Source of the DNA: Methanoregula sp.
GTDB taxonomy: Archaea; Halobacteriota; Methanomicrobia; Methanomicrobiales; Methanospirillaceae
Direction of reading: 5' to 3'
Assembly: GCA_023228295.1 (NCBI GenBank)
Contig: JALOBP010000001.1
Coordinates: 23,039-87,038, forward strand
DNA: 64,000 bases
Within the stretch, counting starts at the first letter, position 1; the number at the start of each line of letters is the position of its first letter. This document shows positions 16,593 through 25,289 of the stretch, piece by piece. Both the position numbers and the translations under genes were made by a program. The notes under the pieces were generated by a model, which made no database searches, was not told where the DNA came from, and worked only from the letters and a program-made list of their open reading frames with translations.

Positions 16593-18419
16593 GTGATTGG
16601 TGAAATTCTGATTGCATTTGGAGCCCTTATCATCTTCCTTATGGGTCTTACTCTCGTAAGGGATGATGAAGTCGGCATAATGACAAGGAACATGCTTGGG
16701 CGCTCGCTCCCCCAGGGACAGATCATCGCTACCAAAGGCGAGGTGGGTGTGCAGGCGGACATCCTGATGCCCGGTCTCTACTGGAGGATCCCATTCATCT
16801 GGAAGATTGAGCGGGCGAAAGTGACGATGATTAAACCAGCCTTTATTGGCGTTGTCGAATCCATTGAAGGTATCCCAATCCCCACCGGGCGCCTGCTTGG
16901 CGATGAAGTTGAGTGCAACTCTTTCCAGGATGCCAAGGCTTTCCTTGAGAACGGGGGATGCAAAGGCCCGCAGGTAGCGGTCCTCAGGCCGGGAACATAT
17001 CGTATCAACACTAAGGTCTTCAAGATCCGGGAGGAACCTGCAACCGTTGTCCCCACCGATAAGGTGGGGGTTGCTACAGCACAGGACGGGACTCCCCTTC
17101 CCTCTGGTTACAACATTGCCCCGGAACCGGCAGGTGACCATAAGCACTTCCAGGATGGCCAGGCATTCATTCGCCATGGCGGGTATCGTGGGACCCAGCT
17201 TGAGACCCTCCAGCCGGGAGAATACTACATCAACCCCCTCCTCTTCGAAGTAACGATGTCCGATGTGGCGGTTGTCCCGCCCGGGTACGTGGCAGTCATC
17301 ATCTCGAGTGTCGGGAAAGAGATTGAAAAACCGCAGATGAGAGCTCCGAAGATTGCAGAAATTCCTACGCTGAGCCAGCCCATCCATGAGGCCATCGAGA
17401 CCCCCCTCATCACCAACAAGAGCGATCGTGGTATCCTCCGCGAGCCGGTGGCCCCCGGGAAATATAACCTTAACCGGATTGCCTACCGGGTCGAGATGGT
17501 TCCGACAAGCGCCATAACCATCGACTGGGCGGAAAAATCGATGATACGGGAAACCAAGCCCCTTCCCGGCTACGGTGCATATCCCGCATCCGAGACATTC
17601 AAGGTCTCGGAGTTCTTCAACTACAGCCAGCTCAAATTCACGTCAAAGGACGGTTTCCAGCTTGAAGTTGAGGTCAGGCTCATCATCCGCGTACCCCCCG
17701 CAAACGCCTCCTACGTAATTTCACGTTTCGGTTCGGTCAACAACTTAATCGAGCAGGTAGCCCACCCGCTTATTGATTCCTCGTTTAGGAACGAAGCCGG
17801 GGACCGTGCAGCAATGGACTTTGTCCACAGCAGGTCCACTATCCAGGCAGCGTCACTGGAAAAAGTCAGGAAAGAGTTCGAGAGCTACCAGGTCGAGGTG
17901 CAGGGCCTCCTCATCGCATATATCAAGGTGGATGAAAAGCTGCTTGAGACCCAGACGAGGAAGGAGATCGCGGTCCAGCAGCAGCAGCAGTATGATGAAG
18001 AGGCAAAGGCGCAGGAGCGCAGGATCGCGGTTGCAGAGAAGACTGCCCGTGCCGATAAGCAGCCCGATGTCATCGCCGCAAAACTCTCGATCGAGATCGC
18101 CACCGACAAGGCAGAAGCTTTCCGAAAGGAAGCCGAGGGTATCCGCGATGCGACCAAGACAAAGGCAGACGGCCAGTCCTACGAGGCCCAGCGTGTCGGT
18201 GAGGGTATGGCAGCAGCTTACAAGGCCCAGACTGATGTCATCGGACCTGAACGTGTTGCCGCCATCAAGCTTATCGAGGAGATTGCCGCAGGGAAGGTTC
18301 TGATCACGCCCAATGTCCTTGTTTCAGGGGATGGGAATTCAGGAGGAAATCTCCTCAACGCAATACTCGCTTCATGGCTCGGTCAGAATACGCCGCAAAC
18401 CGTAGAAGAGAAAAAATAA
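16593..18419 (+). CDS. Large SPFH/flotillin-type membrane protein with tandem N-terminal repeats
   Basis: This 608-residue protein has one N-terminal membrane segment (residues 3-20), then four related blocks (about 27-71, 85-145, 158-220, 232-300), each ending in a PG-x-Y-x-I/L-N or similar turn. A Band-7/SPFH domain (about 320-460) and an Ala/Glu/Gln-rich coiled coil (about 460-580) follow. SPFH proteins form cage-like membrane assemblies. The GTG at 16593 is chosen because the membrane helix follows directly; the open frame upstream overlaps the previous gene and has no ATG close by. The tail is glycine/asparagine-rich. Confidence 0.85.
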   Translation: MIGEILIAFGALIIFLMGLTLVRDDEVGIMTRNMLGRSLPQGQIIATKGEVGVQADILMPGLYWRIPFIWKIERAKVTMIKPAFIGVVESIEGIPIPTGRLLGDEVECNSFQDAKAFLENGGCKGPQVAVLRPGTYRINTKVFKIREEPATVVPTDKVGVATAQDGTPLPSGYNIAPEPAGDHKHFQDGQAFIRHGGYRGTQLETLQPGEYYINPLLFEVTMSDVAVVPPGYVAVIISSVGKEIEKPQMRAPKIAEIPTLSQPIHEAIETPLITNKSDRGILREPVAPGKYNLNRIAYRVEMVPTSAITIDWAEKSMIRETKPLPGYGAYPASETFKVSEFFNYSQLKFTSKDGFQLEVEVRLIIRVPPANASYVISRFGSVNNLIEQVAHPLIDSSFRNEAGDRAAMDFVHSRSTIQAASLEKVRKEFESYQVEVQGLLIAYIKVDEKLLETQTRKEIAVQQQQQYDEEAKAQERRIAVAEKTARADKQPDVIAAKLSIEIATDKAEAFRKEAEGIRDATKTKADGQSYEAQRVGEGMAAAYKAQTDVIGPERVAAIKLIEEIAAGKVLITPNVLVSGDGNSGGNLLNAILASWLGQNTPQTVEEKK

Positions 18420-18651
18420 AATCCCTTTTTCTTGACAAGGGAGAACTTGGAATAACACATTTTTCTGTTTCTGGTAATTGAGTGCTCACTCCAGATCAGT
18501 TCCCCAGCAACCAGATTCCTTGGATAATCATAATTCAAAGATATTACCTGGCCCGCGCGTAGCTGATGTAATTTTTCAGGATAAATATCCAAATTGCTCT
18601 CCTGCGTATCCGTGAAAAAGGATGGGAGATGGATTCTCAGGTTAGATCTTA

Positions 18652-19977
18652 TCATGAATCCGTGGGGTCGGTAACCTGTCCCATAAAGAGGATAGCGCCG
18701 GTCTCATTATCCTGGATGAAGAAGATGAACGGGTGGTCGGCCCTGAAAACCGGGATCGGTTCCGGTTCCATGGGGGCTGCGGCCAGCTTCATGACAACCG
18801 CTGTTGCCGCAGCAGCCTCGGTCCCCTCTTCGTTCACGTCCACGTAGGCCTGGTGGATGACATCACTGATAAGCAGGTTTGATTTCCCGTCCATCCCCGA
18901 GAAGTCCGCATTTGCGGTGAACGCGGTCGGCATCCCCATGGCAGCCAGGGTCTCTGCCATCCTCTCATATTTTGTTTTAAGAGTAAATTTCGGGAAGTAC
19001 ACCATCACGCGGCGGGATGTTGCCGACTGCTGAAGGTCAGAAAAGGTCTCAGTGCCAAGAGATGCCTCAAGCGGTGCAAGACTGTCCTCTTTCGGGAGCA
19101 GGACGGCCATGGACAGTTCACGGCCGCTGGCATGCTCGTAGGGCATCGCGAGCAGCTGGAGGTCATCGTTCTCCACATAACGATAAACTGCGTCCTCGTC
19201 CGTCCGCTGCATCATCGGGACCCTAACCGTCTTCCCTGATGCTGTCCGGAAGTCCTCATCGCTGGTTCTCTCTGTATCGAACTGCTTCACCCAGGTACCC
19301 TTAAAGTATATTGCGTTGGTGATGACAAGACGCGTGATCGGGTCGATGGTGCCAGCCGGCAGGAGATCTTTGATTTTATCATTGGTCTGCTCTTCGACCC
19401 ACTGGTTGATGGTGATCCGGGAAGCCTCCGGTTGCCCGATGAAGTCGAGGTTGGTGGTCTTTGCGCCGTAATATTGTTCAGCGGTTCCCGTGTATTCTGA
19501 AAGGAACGGATAGGTCTTCTCGGCCCAGAGGGCGTTTGCCGTTCGCAGCGAATACGCTGCATCCCCGCTGTTGATTATGGCATCGAGCCCTGCATAGCCT
19601 TTACGGAGGGTGGCGGTATCGGACGGGAAATGGAACACCGACCGGATCTCATCAGCCGTCTTACCCTTTGCCCCTTCATAAGTAATGGCAAGGGCAGATG
19701 AGATAGAGAACGGCGAGAAGAAGATGTTCCTGTCTTCATTTTCGCTCTTCTGGATCTTTGAGTACAGGTCGAATGCAAACTGGTTACTGGCTCCGGCAAC
19801 TTCCCGCGTGGCGATCTGGTCCACGGCTGCTGCAGGTGTAGGGGCGGAGGTTTGCGGTGTATTCTCAACGGGAGGAGTGACCGGCTGTGCAGGTGTTGTT
19901 CCGGTACATCCTGCACCAAAGATGCAGAGGATGACAAGTGCACTGCCAACGCACCCGAAGAGGATTCTGTTATCCAT
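18652..19977 (-). CDS. Lipoprotein serpin (serine protease inhibitor)
   Basis: This roughly 441-residue serpin has an N-terminal signal with a lipobox (FGAGC), then a Thr/Pro-rich linker and the full serpin fold: FFSPFSISSALA, NAIYFKGTWVKQF, and the C-terminal DHPFIFFI and GQVTDP. The reactive-centre hinge is NEEGTEAAAATA, a good inhibitory-type hinge. Counting 17 residues from the hinge places the scissile bond among small residues near KLAAAP, which would suit an elastase-like target (inference). ATG at 19977 is used; one more in-frame ATG lies three codons upstream. Archaeal serpins are uncommon but known. Confidence 0.93.
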   Translation of the reverse strand: MDNRILFGCVGSALVILCIFGAGCTGTTPAQPVTPPVENTPQTSAPTPAAAVDQIATREVAGASNQFAFDLYSKIQKSENEDRNIFFSPFSISSALAITYEGAKGKTADEIRSVFHFPSDTATLRKGYAGLDAIINSGDAAYSLRTANALWAEKTYPFLSEYTGTAEQYYGAKTTNLDFIGQPEASRITINQWVEEQTNDKIKDLLPAGTIDPITRLVITNAIYFKGTWVKQFDTERTSDEDFRTASGKTVRVPMMQRTDEDAVYRYVENDDLQLLAMPYEHASGRELSMAVLLPKEDSLAPLEASLGTETFSDLQQSATSRRVMVYFPKFTLKTKYERMAETLAAMGMPTAFTANADFSGMDGKSNLLISDVIHQAYVDVNEEGTEAAAATAVVMKLAAAPMEPEPIPVFRADHPFIFFIQDNETGAILFMGQVTDPTDS

Positions 19978-20064
19978 GAAAACCATTGCAGGGAAGCTGT
20001 ATTATATCTGGCGTTGACTGCGAATTCTCTCGCAGTTATTGAAGGGAATAAAAAAAATACTGTA

Positions 20065-20778
20065 TCACCAGTCCTTCTTCATCGCCTCAGCTTTGAGATC
20101 CTTTGGCATCAGCTCGATCGCATACCGCAGTGCAGTCCGGGGCATCCGTCTCTTGTTTTTCATAACAAAGGTAAAGATTTCGTCAGTGTGCTTCCGGCTT
20201 GCCTCCTTGAGGAGCCAGCCGTACCCTTTCTGTACCATATCGTCTGTATCGGTCAACAGCTGATCGGCAATTTCAATGGATTCTTTAAGGAACTTCCCGT
20301 GTTTTGCGGGGACAATGAGAGAAACGGCTGATGCCCGGCGCATCCACCGGTTCTCCGACTGAGTCCAGCGTTTCAGTTCACCGGTGTATTCCGGGTATTG
20401 TTCGATGAAGTCGCCCATCGTGTGGTTGCAGAACCCGTCGCACGATGCCCAGTTAGTGATGTACGTATCAATCCAGTGCTGGAAGATGGCAAGATCCTCG
20501 CGCTCATACCGGCCCGAAAGGGCATGAGCCCATTCAGAAACGATAAATGACTCCTCCATGTATCCCGACCGGTAGAGTTCCTCGCAGAGAGCAAAAATCT
20601 CCGGTTTTGGGCGGTTCTTAACCTCCTTCCAGTACTTCTTCGCGATAGCGATCACGGTTGCGGTCTTCATCCCGTAACACCGGATCTCTTCCTTGAAGTA
20701 TCTCTTTGAGCTCTTCTGAATTTCAGGATCAGCCAGGTTTGTCAGTTCCTGTCGTATCCGGGCAATGATCGTGTCCAT
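20065..20778 (-). CDS. DNA alkylation repair protein (AlkD-like, HEAT repeats)
   Basis: This 237-residue helical protein resembles the AlkC/AlkD family of DNA glycosylases that remove alkylated bases. The N-terminal helix region, KSSKRYFKEEIRCYGMKT, and the segment WIDTYITNWASCDGFCNH with MRRASAVSLIVPAKHGKF are typical, as is the C-terminal motif with QKGYGWLLKEASRKH. The ATG at 20778 is chosen because family members begin close to the first helix; the frame continues upstream but overlaps the hxlR-type gene's end. It stands downstream of that regulator in the same direction, 68 bp away. Confidence 0.9.
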   Translation of the reverse strand: MDTIIARIRQELTNLADPEIQKSSKRYFKEEIRCYGMKTATVIAIAKKYWKEVKNRPKPEIFALCEELYRSGYMEESFIVSEWAHALSGRYEREDLAIFQHWIDTYITNWASCDGFCNHTMGDFIEQYPEYTGELKRWTQSENRWMRRASAVSLIVPAKHGKFLKESIEIADQLLTDTDDMVQKGYGWLLKEASRKHTDEIFTFVMKNKRRMPRTALRYAIELMPKDLKAEAMKKDW

Positions 20779-20846
20779 GAAAAATGGTATGCGGGAAAGA
20801 GGGATAAGGGGTATGGAAGGAGGAAGGTGAAAGTGAACGTGGAGGA

Positions 20847-21224
20847 TTACTTCTTTTTCTTTGCTGCTTTGGTCTGGCACTGGTGTTGCGACTCCTCATT
20901 GACTCCAAGATACTCCGCTCCCCAGTCGCAGAGCGCCTCCAGGATCGGGATAAGGGTCTTGCCAAAGTCCGTTATGGCGTATTCGACCCGGGGCGGCACC
21001 TCGGCATACACTGTTCTGCGGATGACCCCGTCCTCCTCGAGTTCCCGGAGCTGCTTGGTGAGCATCTTGGAGTTCACTCCCGGTAATCCTTTCTGCAGTT
21101 CATTGAACCGCAGTACGTTTTCCCCGAGAGCCCAGAGGATGATCGGCTTCCATTTACCCCCGATTACATCCAGTGCTGCTTCAACGGTGCAATGATAGGT
21201 CTTCCCGTTCTTCGTATAGGTCAT
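20847..21224 (-). CDS. HxlR-family winged-helix regulator
   Basis: This 125-residue protein matches HxlR/DUF24 regulators: YHCTVEAALDVIGGKWKPII, then LRFNELQKGLPGVNSKMLTKQL as the recognition helix region, and PPRVEYAITDFG as the wing. Cys12 sits where YodB/HypR-type regulators carry their redox- or quinone-sensing cysteine. It is divergent from the flavin-reductase gene, with 169 bp between starts. The likely role is local control of the flavoenzyme cluster by electrophiles or disulfide stress (inference). The C-terminus is lysine-rich. Confidence 0.93.
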   Translation of the reverse strand: MTYTKNGKTYHCTVEAALDVIGGKWKPIILWALGENVLRFNELQKGLPGVNSKMLTKQLRELEEDGVIRRTVYAEVPPRVEYAITDFGKTLIPILEALCDWGAEYLGVNEESQHQCQTKAAKKKK

Positions 21225-21266
21225 AGTTACTCCAATGAAAGCATGTTACCAAAATGCCAGTAGTTC

Positions 21267-21275
21267 CTATATATT
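21267..21275 (-). promoter_or_regulatory. TATA box candidate for the HxlR-type gene
   Basis: CTATATATT (plus strand) reads as AATATATAG on the minus strand, about 43-50 bp before the regulator's ATG. That spacing would give a transcript with a leader of roughly 20 bases. The same short intergenic region must hold the divergent flavin-reductase promoter, so a shared operator is likely. Confidence 0.45.
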
Positions 21276-21393
21276 CAGTTAAGGCAGATTTTATCGTAAT
21301 GGCATAGATCGCCCTTGCAGAAGAATAGTATGTATTTCCCCTGCATATGGTTTTCTATGCCGGCGATCAGTGAGAGCAAAACGTGAGGTTACT

Positions 21394-21957
21394 ATGGAAA
21401 AACAAAAGATCGGAAACAACTTTTTCATCCCGATGCCGGTAGTGCTGGTCGGGACACACGTGAGCGGGAAAGATAACTTCATGGCCGTAGGCTGGTGTGC
21501 CCGGGTCAACGGGAACCCGCCGATGATCGCCTGCGGTATCCATACCAGCCACTACACACCACAAGGCATAGCTGAGACAAAGACATTCTCGGTGAACATC
21601 CCCTCATCCGGACTTCTTGAAAAGACCGATTACTGCGGTCTTGTATCAGGTCAAAAGACCGATAAATCGAAAGTTTTTGATGTCTTCTACGGCTCGCTGA
21701 AAACAGCCCCCATGATCCGGGAGTGTCCGGTCACCCTCGAATGCCGTCTTGTACAGATCGTTTCCCTCCCTACCCACAGCCTCTGTATCGGTGAGATCGT
21801 GGGTGCGTATGCGGACGGTGCGGCGATTAAGGACGGGAAGCCCGATTTCCCCGGGATCGACCCGCTCTTCCTGACGATGCCCGATAACCGCTACTGGACG
21901 CTTGGGAAGTATGCCGGGGATGCATGGAGTGCAGGAAAGAAACTGATACAGCGATGA
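21394..21957 (+). CDS. Flavin reductase-like FMN-binding protein (flavoredoxin type)
   Basis: This 187-residue protein matches the flavin-reductase/flavoredoxin split-barrel family that binds FMN: the N-terminal FFIPMPVVLVGTHV, the stretch VNGNPPMIACGIHTSHYT and the C-terminal YWTLGKYAG are family-like. These proteins shuttle electrons from NAD(P)H or ferredoxin to acceptors. ATG 21394 is chosen (GTGAGG-like site upstream); an earlier in-frame ATG at 21370 is less likely. It is the first gene of the plus-strand flavoenzyme cluster; the next gene starts 4 bp after its stop. Confidence 0.9.
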   Translation: MEKQKIGNNFFIPMPVVLVGTHVSGKDNFMAVGWCARVNGNPPMIACGIHTSHYTPQGIAETKTFSVNIPSSGLLEKTDYCGLVSGQKTDKSKVFDVFYGSLKTAPMIRECPVTLECRLVQIVSLPTHSLCIGEIVGAYADGAAIKDGKPDFPGIDPLFLTMPDNRYWTLGKYAGDAWSAGKKLIQR

Positions 21958-21961
21958 TACC

Positions 21962-22594
21962 ATGATAAAAGTACTTGCAATAAACGGGAGCCCGCGAAAG
22001 GATGGCAATACTGCGATCCTGATCCGGACTGTTCTTAAGGAACTTGAGAACGAAAGCATCGTGACCGAGACCATCCAGCTCGGCGGGAAGAAGATCCACG
22101 GCTGCACGGCCTGCATGAAGTGTTTCGAGAACCGTGACCGGAAGTGTGTGATTGATGACGATCTGGTGAATACCTGCATTGAGAAGATGAGCGAAGCTGA
22201 CGGGTTCCTCTTCGGCTCACCGGTCTATTTCCTCGATGTGACCTCCGAGATGAAAGCGCTCATCGACAGGGCAGGTTTTGTCTCGTACGGGAACGGACAC
22301 ATCTTTTCGGGTAAAGTCGGGAATGCAGCAGTGGCTGTTCGTCGTGCCGGTGCAAGCCGTACTGCGGACACGATGCTCCACTTCTTCCTCGCCAATGATA
22401 TGATTGTCCCCGGCCTGCCCTGCATAGGAGTTGGACGGGATATCGGTGATGTCGGGCAGGATGAGGAGGGCATTGCCCATGCAAAGAAGATCGGGCAGAA
22501 TATGGCCCGGCTCGTAAAGATACTGCACCAGCACCCGCTCTCCAAACAGGAACCGGCAAATGCCGATGAAAGGATGAAGAAGAAGAAAAAATGA
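21962..22594 (+). CDS. Iron-sulfur-flavoprotein-like NADPH-dependent FMN reductase (copy 1)
   Basis: This 210-residue flavodoxin-fold protein begins IKVLAINGSPRKDGNTA (FMN phosphate loop) and has a compact cysteine motif HGCTACMKCFE with a further Cys some residues on, as in the archaeal iron-sulfur flavoprotein (Isf) that carries a [4Fe-4S] cluster and FMN. GSPVYFLDVTSEMKALIDR is the usual second FMN site. Isf takes electrons from ferredoxin and can reduce O2, H2O2 or other acceptors. The tail is strongly lysine-rich (KKKKK). Its stop overlaps the next gene by 4 bp. Confidence 0.9.
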   Translation: MIKVLAINGSPRKDGNTAILIRTVLKELENESIVTETIQLGGKKIHGCTACMKCFENRDRKCVIDDDLVNTCIEKMSEADGFLFGSPVYFLDVTSEMKALIDRAGFVSYGNGHIFSGKVGNAAVAVRRAGASRTADTMLHFFLANDMIVPGLPCIGVGRDIGDVGQDEEGIAHAKKIGQNMARLVKILHQHPLSKQEPANADERMKKKKK

Positions 22595-23424
22595 GAATGA
22601 TGACCATGACTACAATACTTGTTGACCAGGATCTCTGCACCCGGTGTGGGATCTGCTCTAATGCCTGTACAATGGGGCTCATTGACCCTGCGGATGAGAA
22701 TACCCTGCCAAAAATACCGGATGCAAAAGCCGGGATGTGTATCCACTGCGGGCACTGTGAGGTATTCTGCCCGTCGCAGGCACTCCTCCTGAACGACCGC
22801 CCGGACGAGAAGGTACCCCTTCCCGCCGGTGCCGGCACCCTCTCTCCTGATGACATGGCATTCTACCTGAAGAAACGCCGGTCCGTCCGGCGTTTCACGA
22901 AAGACCCGGTACCAAAGGAGAGGATTCTGGAGGTTCTCGATATTGCCCGGTACGCTGCCTCAGGAGGCAACGGGCAACCGGTCGAGTGGATCGTTGTCCA
23001 CGATCCAAAGAAGGTACGGAAGATAGCCGGGCTGACCGTTGAATGGATGAAGACGCTCCTGAATTCCACGCACCCGATGAGTAACTACGTGCCGGTGTTG
23101 ATCAAGTCTTTCGAATCCGGGTACGATGTCATCTGCCGCGGTGCCCCGCACCTCATCATTGCCACCATACCGGAGAACAACCCGGTTGCGCAGACCGATG
23201 CCATAATCGCCCTCACCCACTTCGATGTTGCGGCGCCTGCTTACGGGATCGGGACCTGTTGGGCCGGCTTTGTTGCAATGGCAGCCTGGTCCTCTGAACC
23301 GCTCCAGAAGGAACTCGGCATCCCAGCCGGACGGAAATCGGCTTACGTACTGATGTTCGGCAATCCCCAGTACAAGATCTATGGTATTCCCCGAAGGAAA
23401 CCGCTGAAGGTGACCTGGCAGTAG
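22591..23424 (+). CDS. Ferredoxin-nitroreductase fusion protein
   Basis: This 277-residue fusion has an N-terminal two-[4Fe-4S] ferredoxin module (CTRCGICSNACTMG and CIHCGHCEVFCPS, residues about 16-62) and a nitroreductase domain (about 85-277) starting RRSVRRFTKDPVP with the glycine-rich GIGTCWAGF. The fusion can pass electrons from reduced ferredoxin to FMN and then to nitro- or other acceptors. The start overlaps the upstream gene by 4 bp (ATGA); methionines at residues 3, 4 and 6 are alternatives. The substrate is unknown. Confidence 0.92.
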   Translation: MRMMTMTTILVDQDLCTRCGICSNACTMGLIDPADENTLPKIPDAKAGMCIHCGHCEVFCPSQALLLNDRPDEKVPLPAGAGTLSPDDMAFYLKKRRSVRRFTKDPVPKERILEVLDIARYAASGGNGQPVEWIVVHDPKKVRKIAGLTVEWMKTLLNSTHPMSNYVPVLIKSFESGYDVICRGAPHLIIATIPENNPVAQTDAIIALTHFDVAAPAYGIGTCWAGFVAMAAWSSEPLQKELGIPAGRKSAYVLMFGNPQYKIYGIPRRKPLKVTWQ

Positions 23425-23431
23425 GGACCCT

Positions 23432-24463
23432 ATGAAAACCCTCTTTGACGAGACCTGCATCGGAACGATACAGCTCAGGAACCGGCTGGTCCGGTCCTCC
23501 ACGTGGGAAGCCATGGCCGATGAGACCGGCCGGCCGACCCCCCGTCTCATTCAGGTCTACCATGACCTGGCGTACGGCGGAACGGGACTGATCATCACCA
23601 GCGCCACGACAATCGCAGGCGATGCCACCCATCCTCCCGGTATGCTGGCAATCAACGATAACTCCAGCATCCCGGCGTTTCAGGAGCTGGCCCGGACGGT
23701 TCATGAAGCAGGTGTCCCCATCGTCATGCAGCTCGTGCATCCCGGCAGGGACGGTGTTATGTGGACACCGAAGGATGCCACTCTGGATGATATTCAGGCG
23801 ATTGTCAAAGGATTCGGGGATGCAGCGATTCGGGCACAAAAGGCAGGGTTTGACGGTGTGGAGATTCATGCTGCTCATGGGTACTTCCTCAGCCAATTCA
23901 TGAATGTCAGGAAGAATACCAGGACCGATGAATACGGAGGGCCGGTGGAGAACCGGATGCGCTTCCTGCTGGAAATCGCAGAAGTGATTCGTGCGAGGAC
24001 AGGGGAAACATTCCCAGTCCTTGTCAAGATCAACTGCTCGGACTTTGAAGAGGATGACGGCGTCTGGGATGCCACCCGGGCTGCCTGTAAAGATCTGGCA
24101 AAATTCGGGATCAGCGCCTTCGAGATCTCAGGCGGGGTCAACGGCGCACAGTTCCCGCCGCAGGGCCTGCCCTATGAGGAATCGATCTTCCGGGATTATG
24201 CCACAGAGATTGCCCGGACCACGGCTGTTCCGGTCATCCTTGTTGGTTGTAACCGGACACCCTCTGTTATGACAGAATTATTGAATACAAGCGGGATTCG
24301 GTATTTCTCGCTCTCCCGCCCGTTCCTGAGACAGCCTGATCTTGCTGACTACTGGAAAGAAAATCCTGACAGAGCGGCCGAATGTATCTCCTGCGATTCG
24401 TGCAGGAACCAGCCAGATGGAAACGTCTGTCCTTTCAGGGAATCCCCTGGTGGGGAGATATGA
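23432..24463 (+). CDS. Old Yellow Enzyme-family NADH:flavin oxidoreductase
   Basis: This 343-residue single-domain TIM-barrel ene-reductase shows FMN-barrel hallmarks: LRNRLVRSSTWE, MQLVHPGR, GFDGVEIHAAHGYFLSQF (with the His-Ala-Ala-His pair of the active site) and SLSRPFLRQPDL near the end. The C-terminus has cysteines (CISCDSC and a later Cys) resembling the iron-sulfur ligand region of the longer two-domain relatives (such as 2,4-dienoyl-CoA reductase), but the nucleotide-binding domains are absent. It is 7 bp after the ferredoxin-nitroreductase gene. Probable substrate: electrophilic alkenes; not determined. Confidence 0.92.
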   Translation: MKTLFDETCIGTIQLRNRLVRSSTWEAMADETGRPTPRLIQVYHDLAYGGTGLIITSATTIAGDATHPPGMLAINDNSSIPAFQELARTVHEAGVPIVMQLVHPGRDGVMWTPKDATLDDIQAIVKGFGDAAIRAQKAGFDGVEIHAAHGYFLSQFMNVRKNTRTDEYGGPVENRMRFLLEIAEVIRARTGETFPVLVKINCSDFEEDDGVWDATRAACKDLAKFGISAFEISGGVNGAQFPPQGLPYEESIFRDYATEIARTTAVPVILVGCNRTPSVMTELLNTSGIRYFSLSRPFLRQPDLADYWKENPDRAAECISCDSCRNQPDGNVCPFRESPGGEI

Positions 24464-24490
24464 TGAAAGAAACGAATTAATGGAGATCTT

Positions 24491-25273
24491 ATGACAGATT
24501 TCGCAACAATCGGAAGAAAAAAACTGCTCGAGATTGACGGGGAAGCGGGTGTGAGGGTGGAAGAGACCCTGAACGCGGTTTGCCCGGACCTTTCCCGGTA
24601 CCTTATCGAATATTCTTTCGGGGAGATCTATGCCCGGGAGGTCCTTGATAACAAAACCAAAGAGCAGGCCGTTGTGGCGGCTCTTACCGCGATGGGTACT
24701 GCAGCGCCCCAGCTCAGGGTCCATATCCATGCCGCTCTCCATGTCGGCTGCACGCCCGAGGAGATACGCGAGATCATCATCCAGATGTGCGGGTACGCGG
24801 GGTTCCCGGCAACGCTGAATGCCATGGGGACGCTCATGGAGGTCCTAAAAGAGACCGGCCGGACGCTCTCAAAGGACTCCGCCCACGTCGGGACAGAAGG
24901 ACGGTACGAGCGCGGGAAGGAGCTGCTATCGCAGATCGCCCCGCACCAGGAACAGGCGCTCAGGGAGACGTTCGACCCGATCAACCCGGACATCACGAAA
25001 TATGTCATCGAATTCGGGTACGGCGATATCTATGCCCGGGGCATCCTGCCGATCAGAAGCCGGCAGGTGGCAACCATCGCGGCCCTGGCTGCAAAGGGCA
25101 CCGCCCCCACACAGCTCCGCTTCCACATCGGAGGCGGGCTGAAAGCCGGCCTTTCCGAGGCCGAGATCGTTGAGATCCTGCTGCTCATCTCCATCTATGC
25201 CGGGTTCCCGGCAGCGCTGAACGGCATTCTTGCCACCCGCGAGGTAGTGGCCCTCCAGAAGGATGAGGAATGA
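24491..25273 (+). CDS. Tandem carboxymuconolactone-decarboxylase-domain protein
   Basis: This 260-residue protein has two copies of the CMD/AhpD-like helical fold: residues about 1-125 and 135-260. The repeated units align at DLSRYLIEYSFGEIYAREVL versus DITKYVIEFGYGDIYARGIL and at QLRVHIHAALHVG versus QLRFHIGGGLKAG. The first unit keeps the histidines of HIHAALH; the second lacks all but one. Neither unit has the CxxC pair of AhpD peroxidases, so a peroxidase role is unlikely. It probably acts on, or binds, an organic substrate of the flavoenzyme pathway. Confidence 0.9.
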   Translation: MTDFATIGRKKLLEIDGEAGVRVEETLNAVCPDLSRYLIEYSFGEIYAREVLDNKTKEQAVVAALTAMGTAAPQLRVHIHAALHVGCTPEEIREIIIQMCGYAGFPATLNAMGTLMEVLKETGRTLSKDSAHVGTEGRYERGKELLSQIAPHQEQALRETFDPINPDITKYVIEFGYGDIYARGILPIRSRQVATIAALAAKGTAPTQLRFHIGGGLKAGLSEAEIVEILLLISIYAGFPAALNGILATREVVALQKDEE

Positions 25274-25289
25274 GCGGAGGAATATAACG

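Noticed and set aside
18383..18655. 90-codon minus-strand frame between the SPFH and serpin genes
   Set aside because: It overlaps the end of the SPFH gene, has no recognisable motif and unusual composition; most likely chance.
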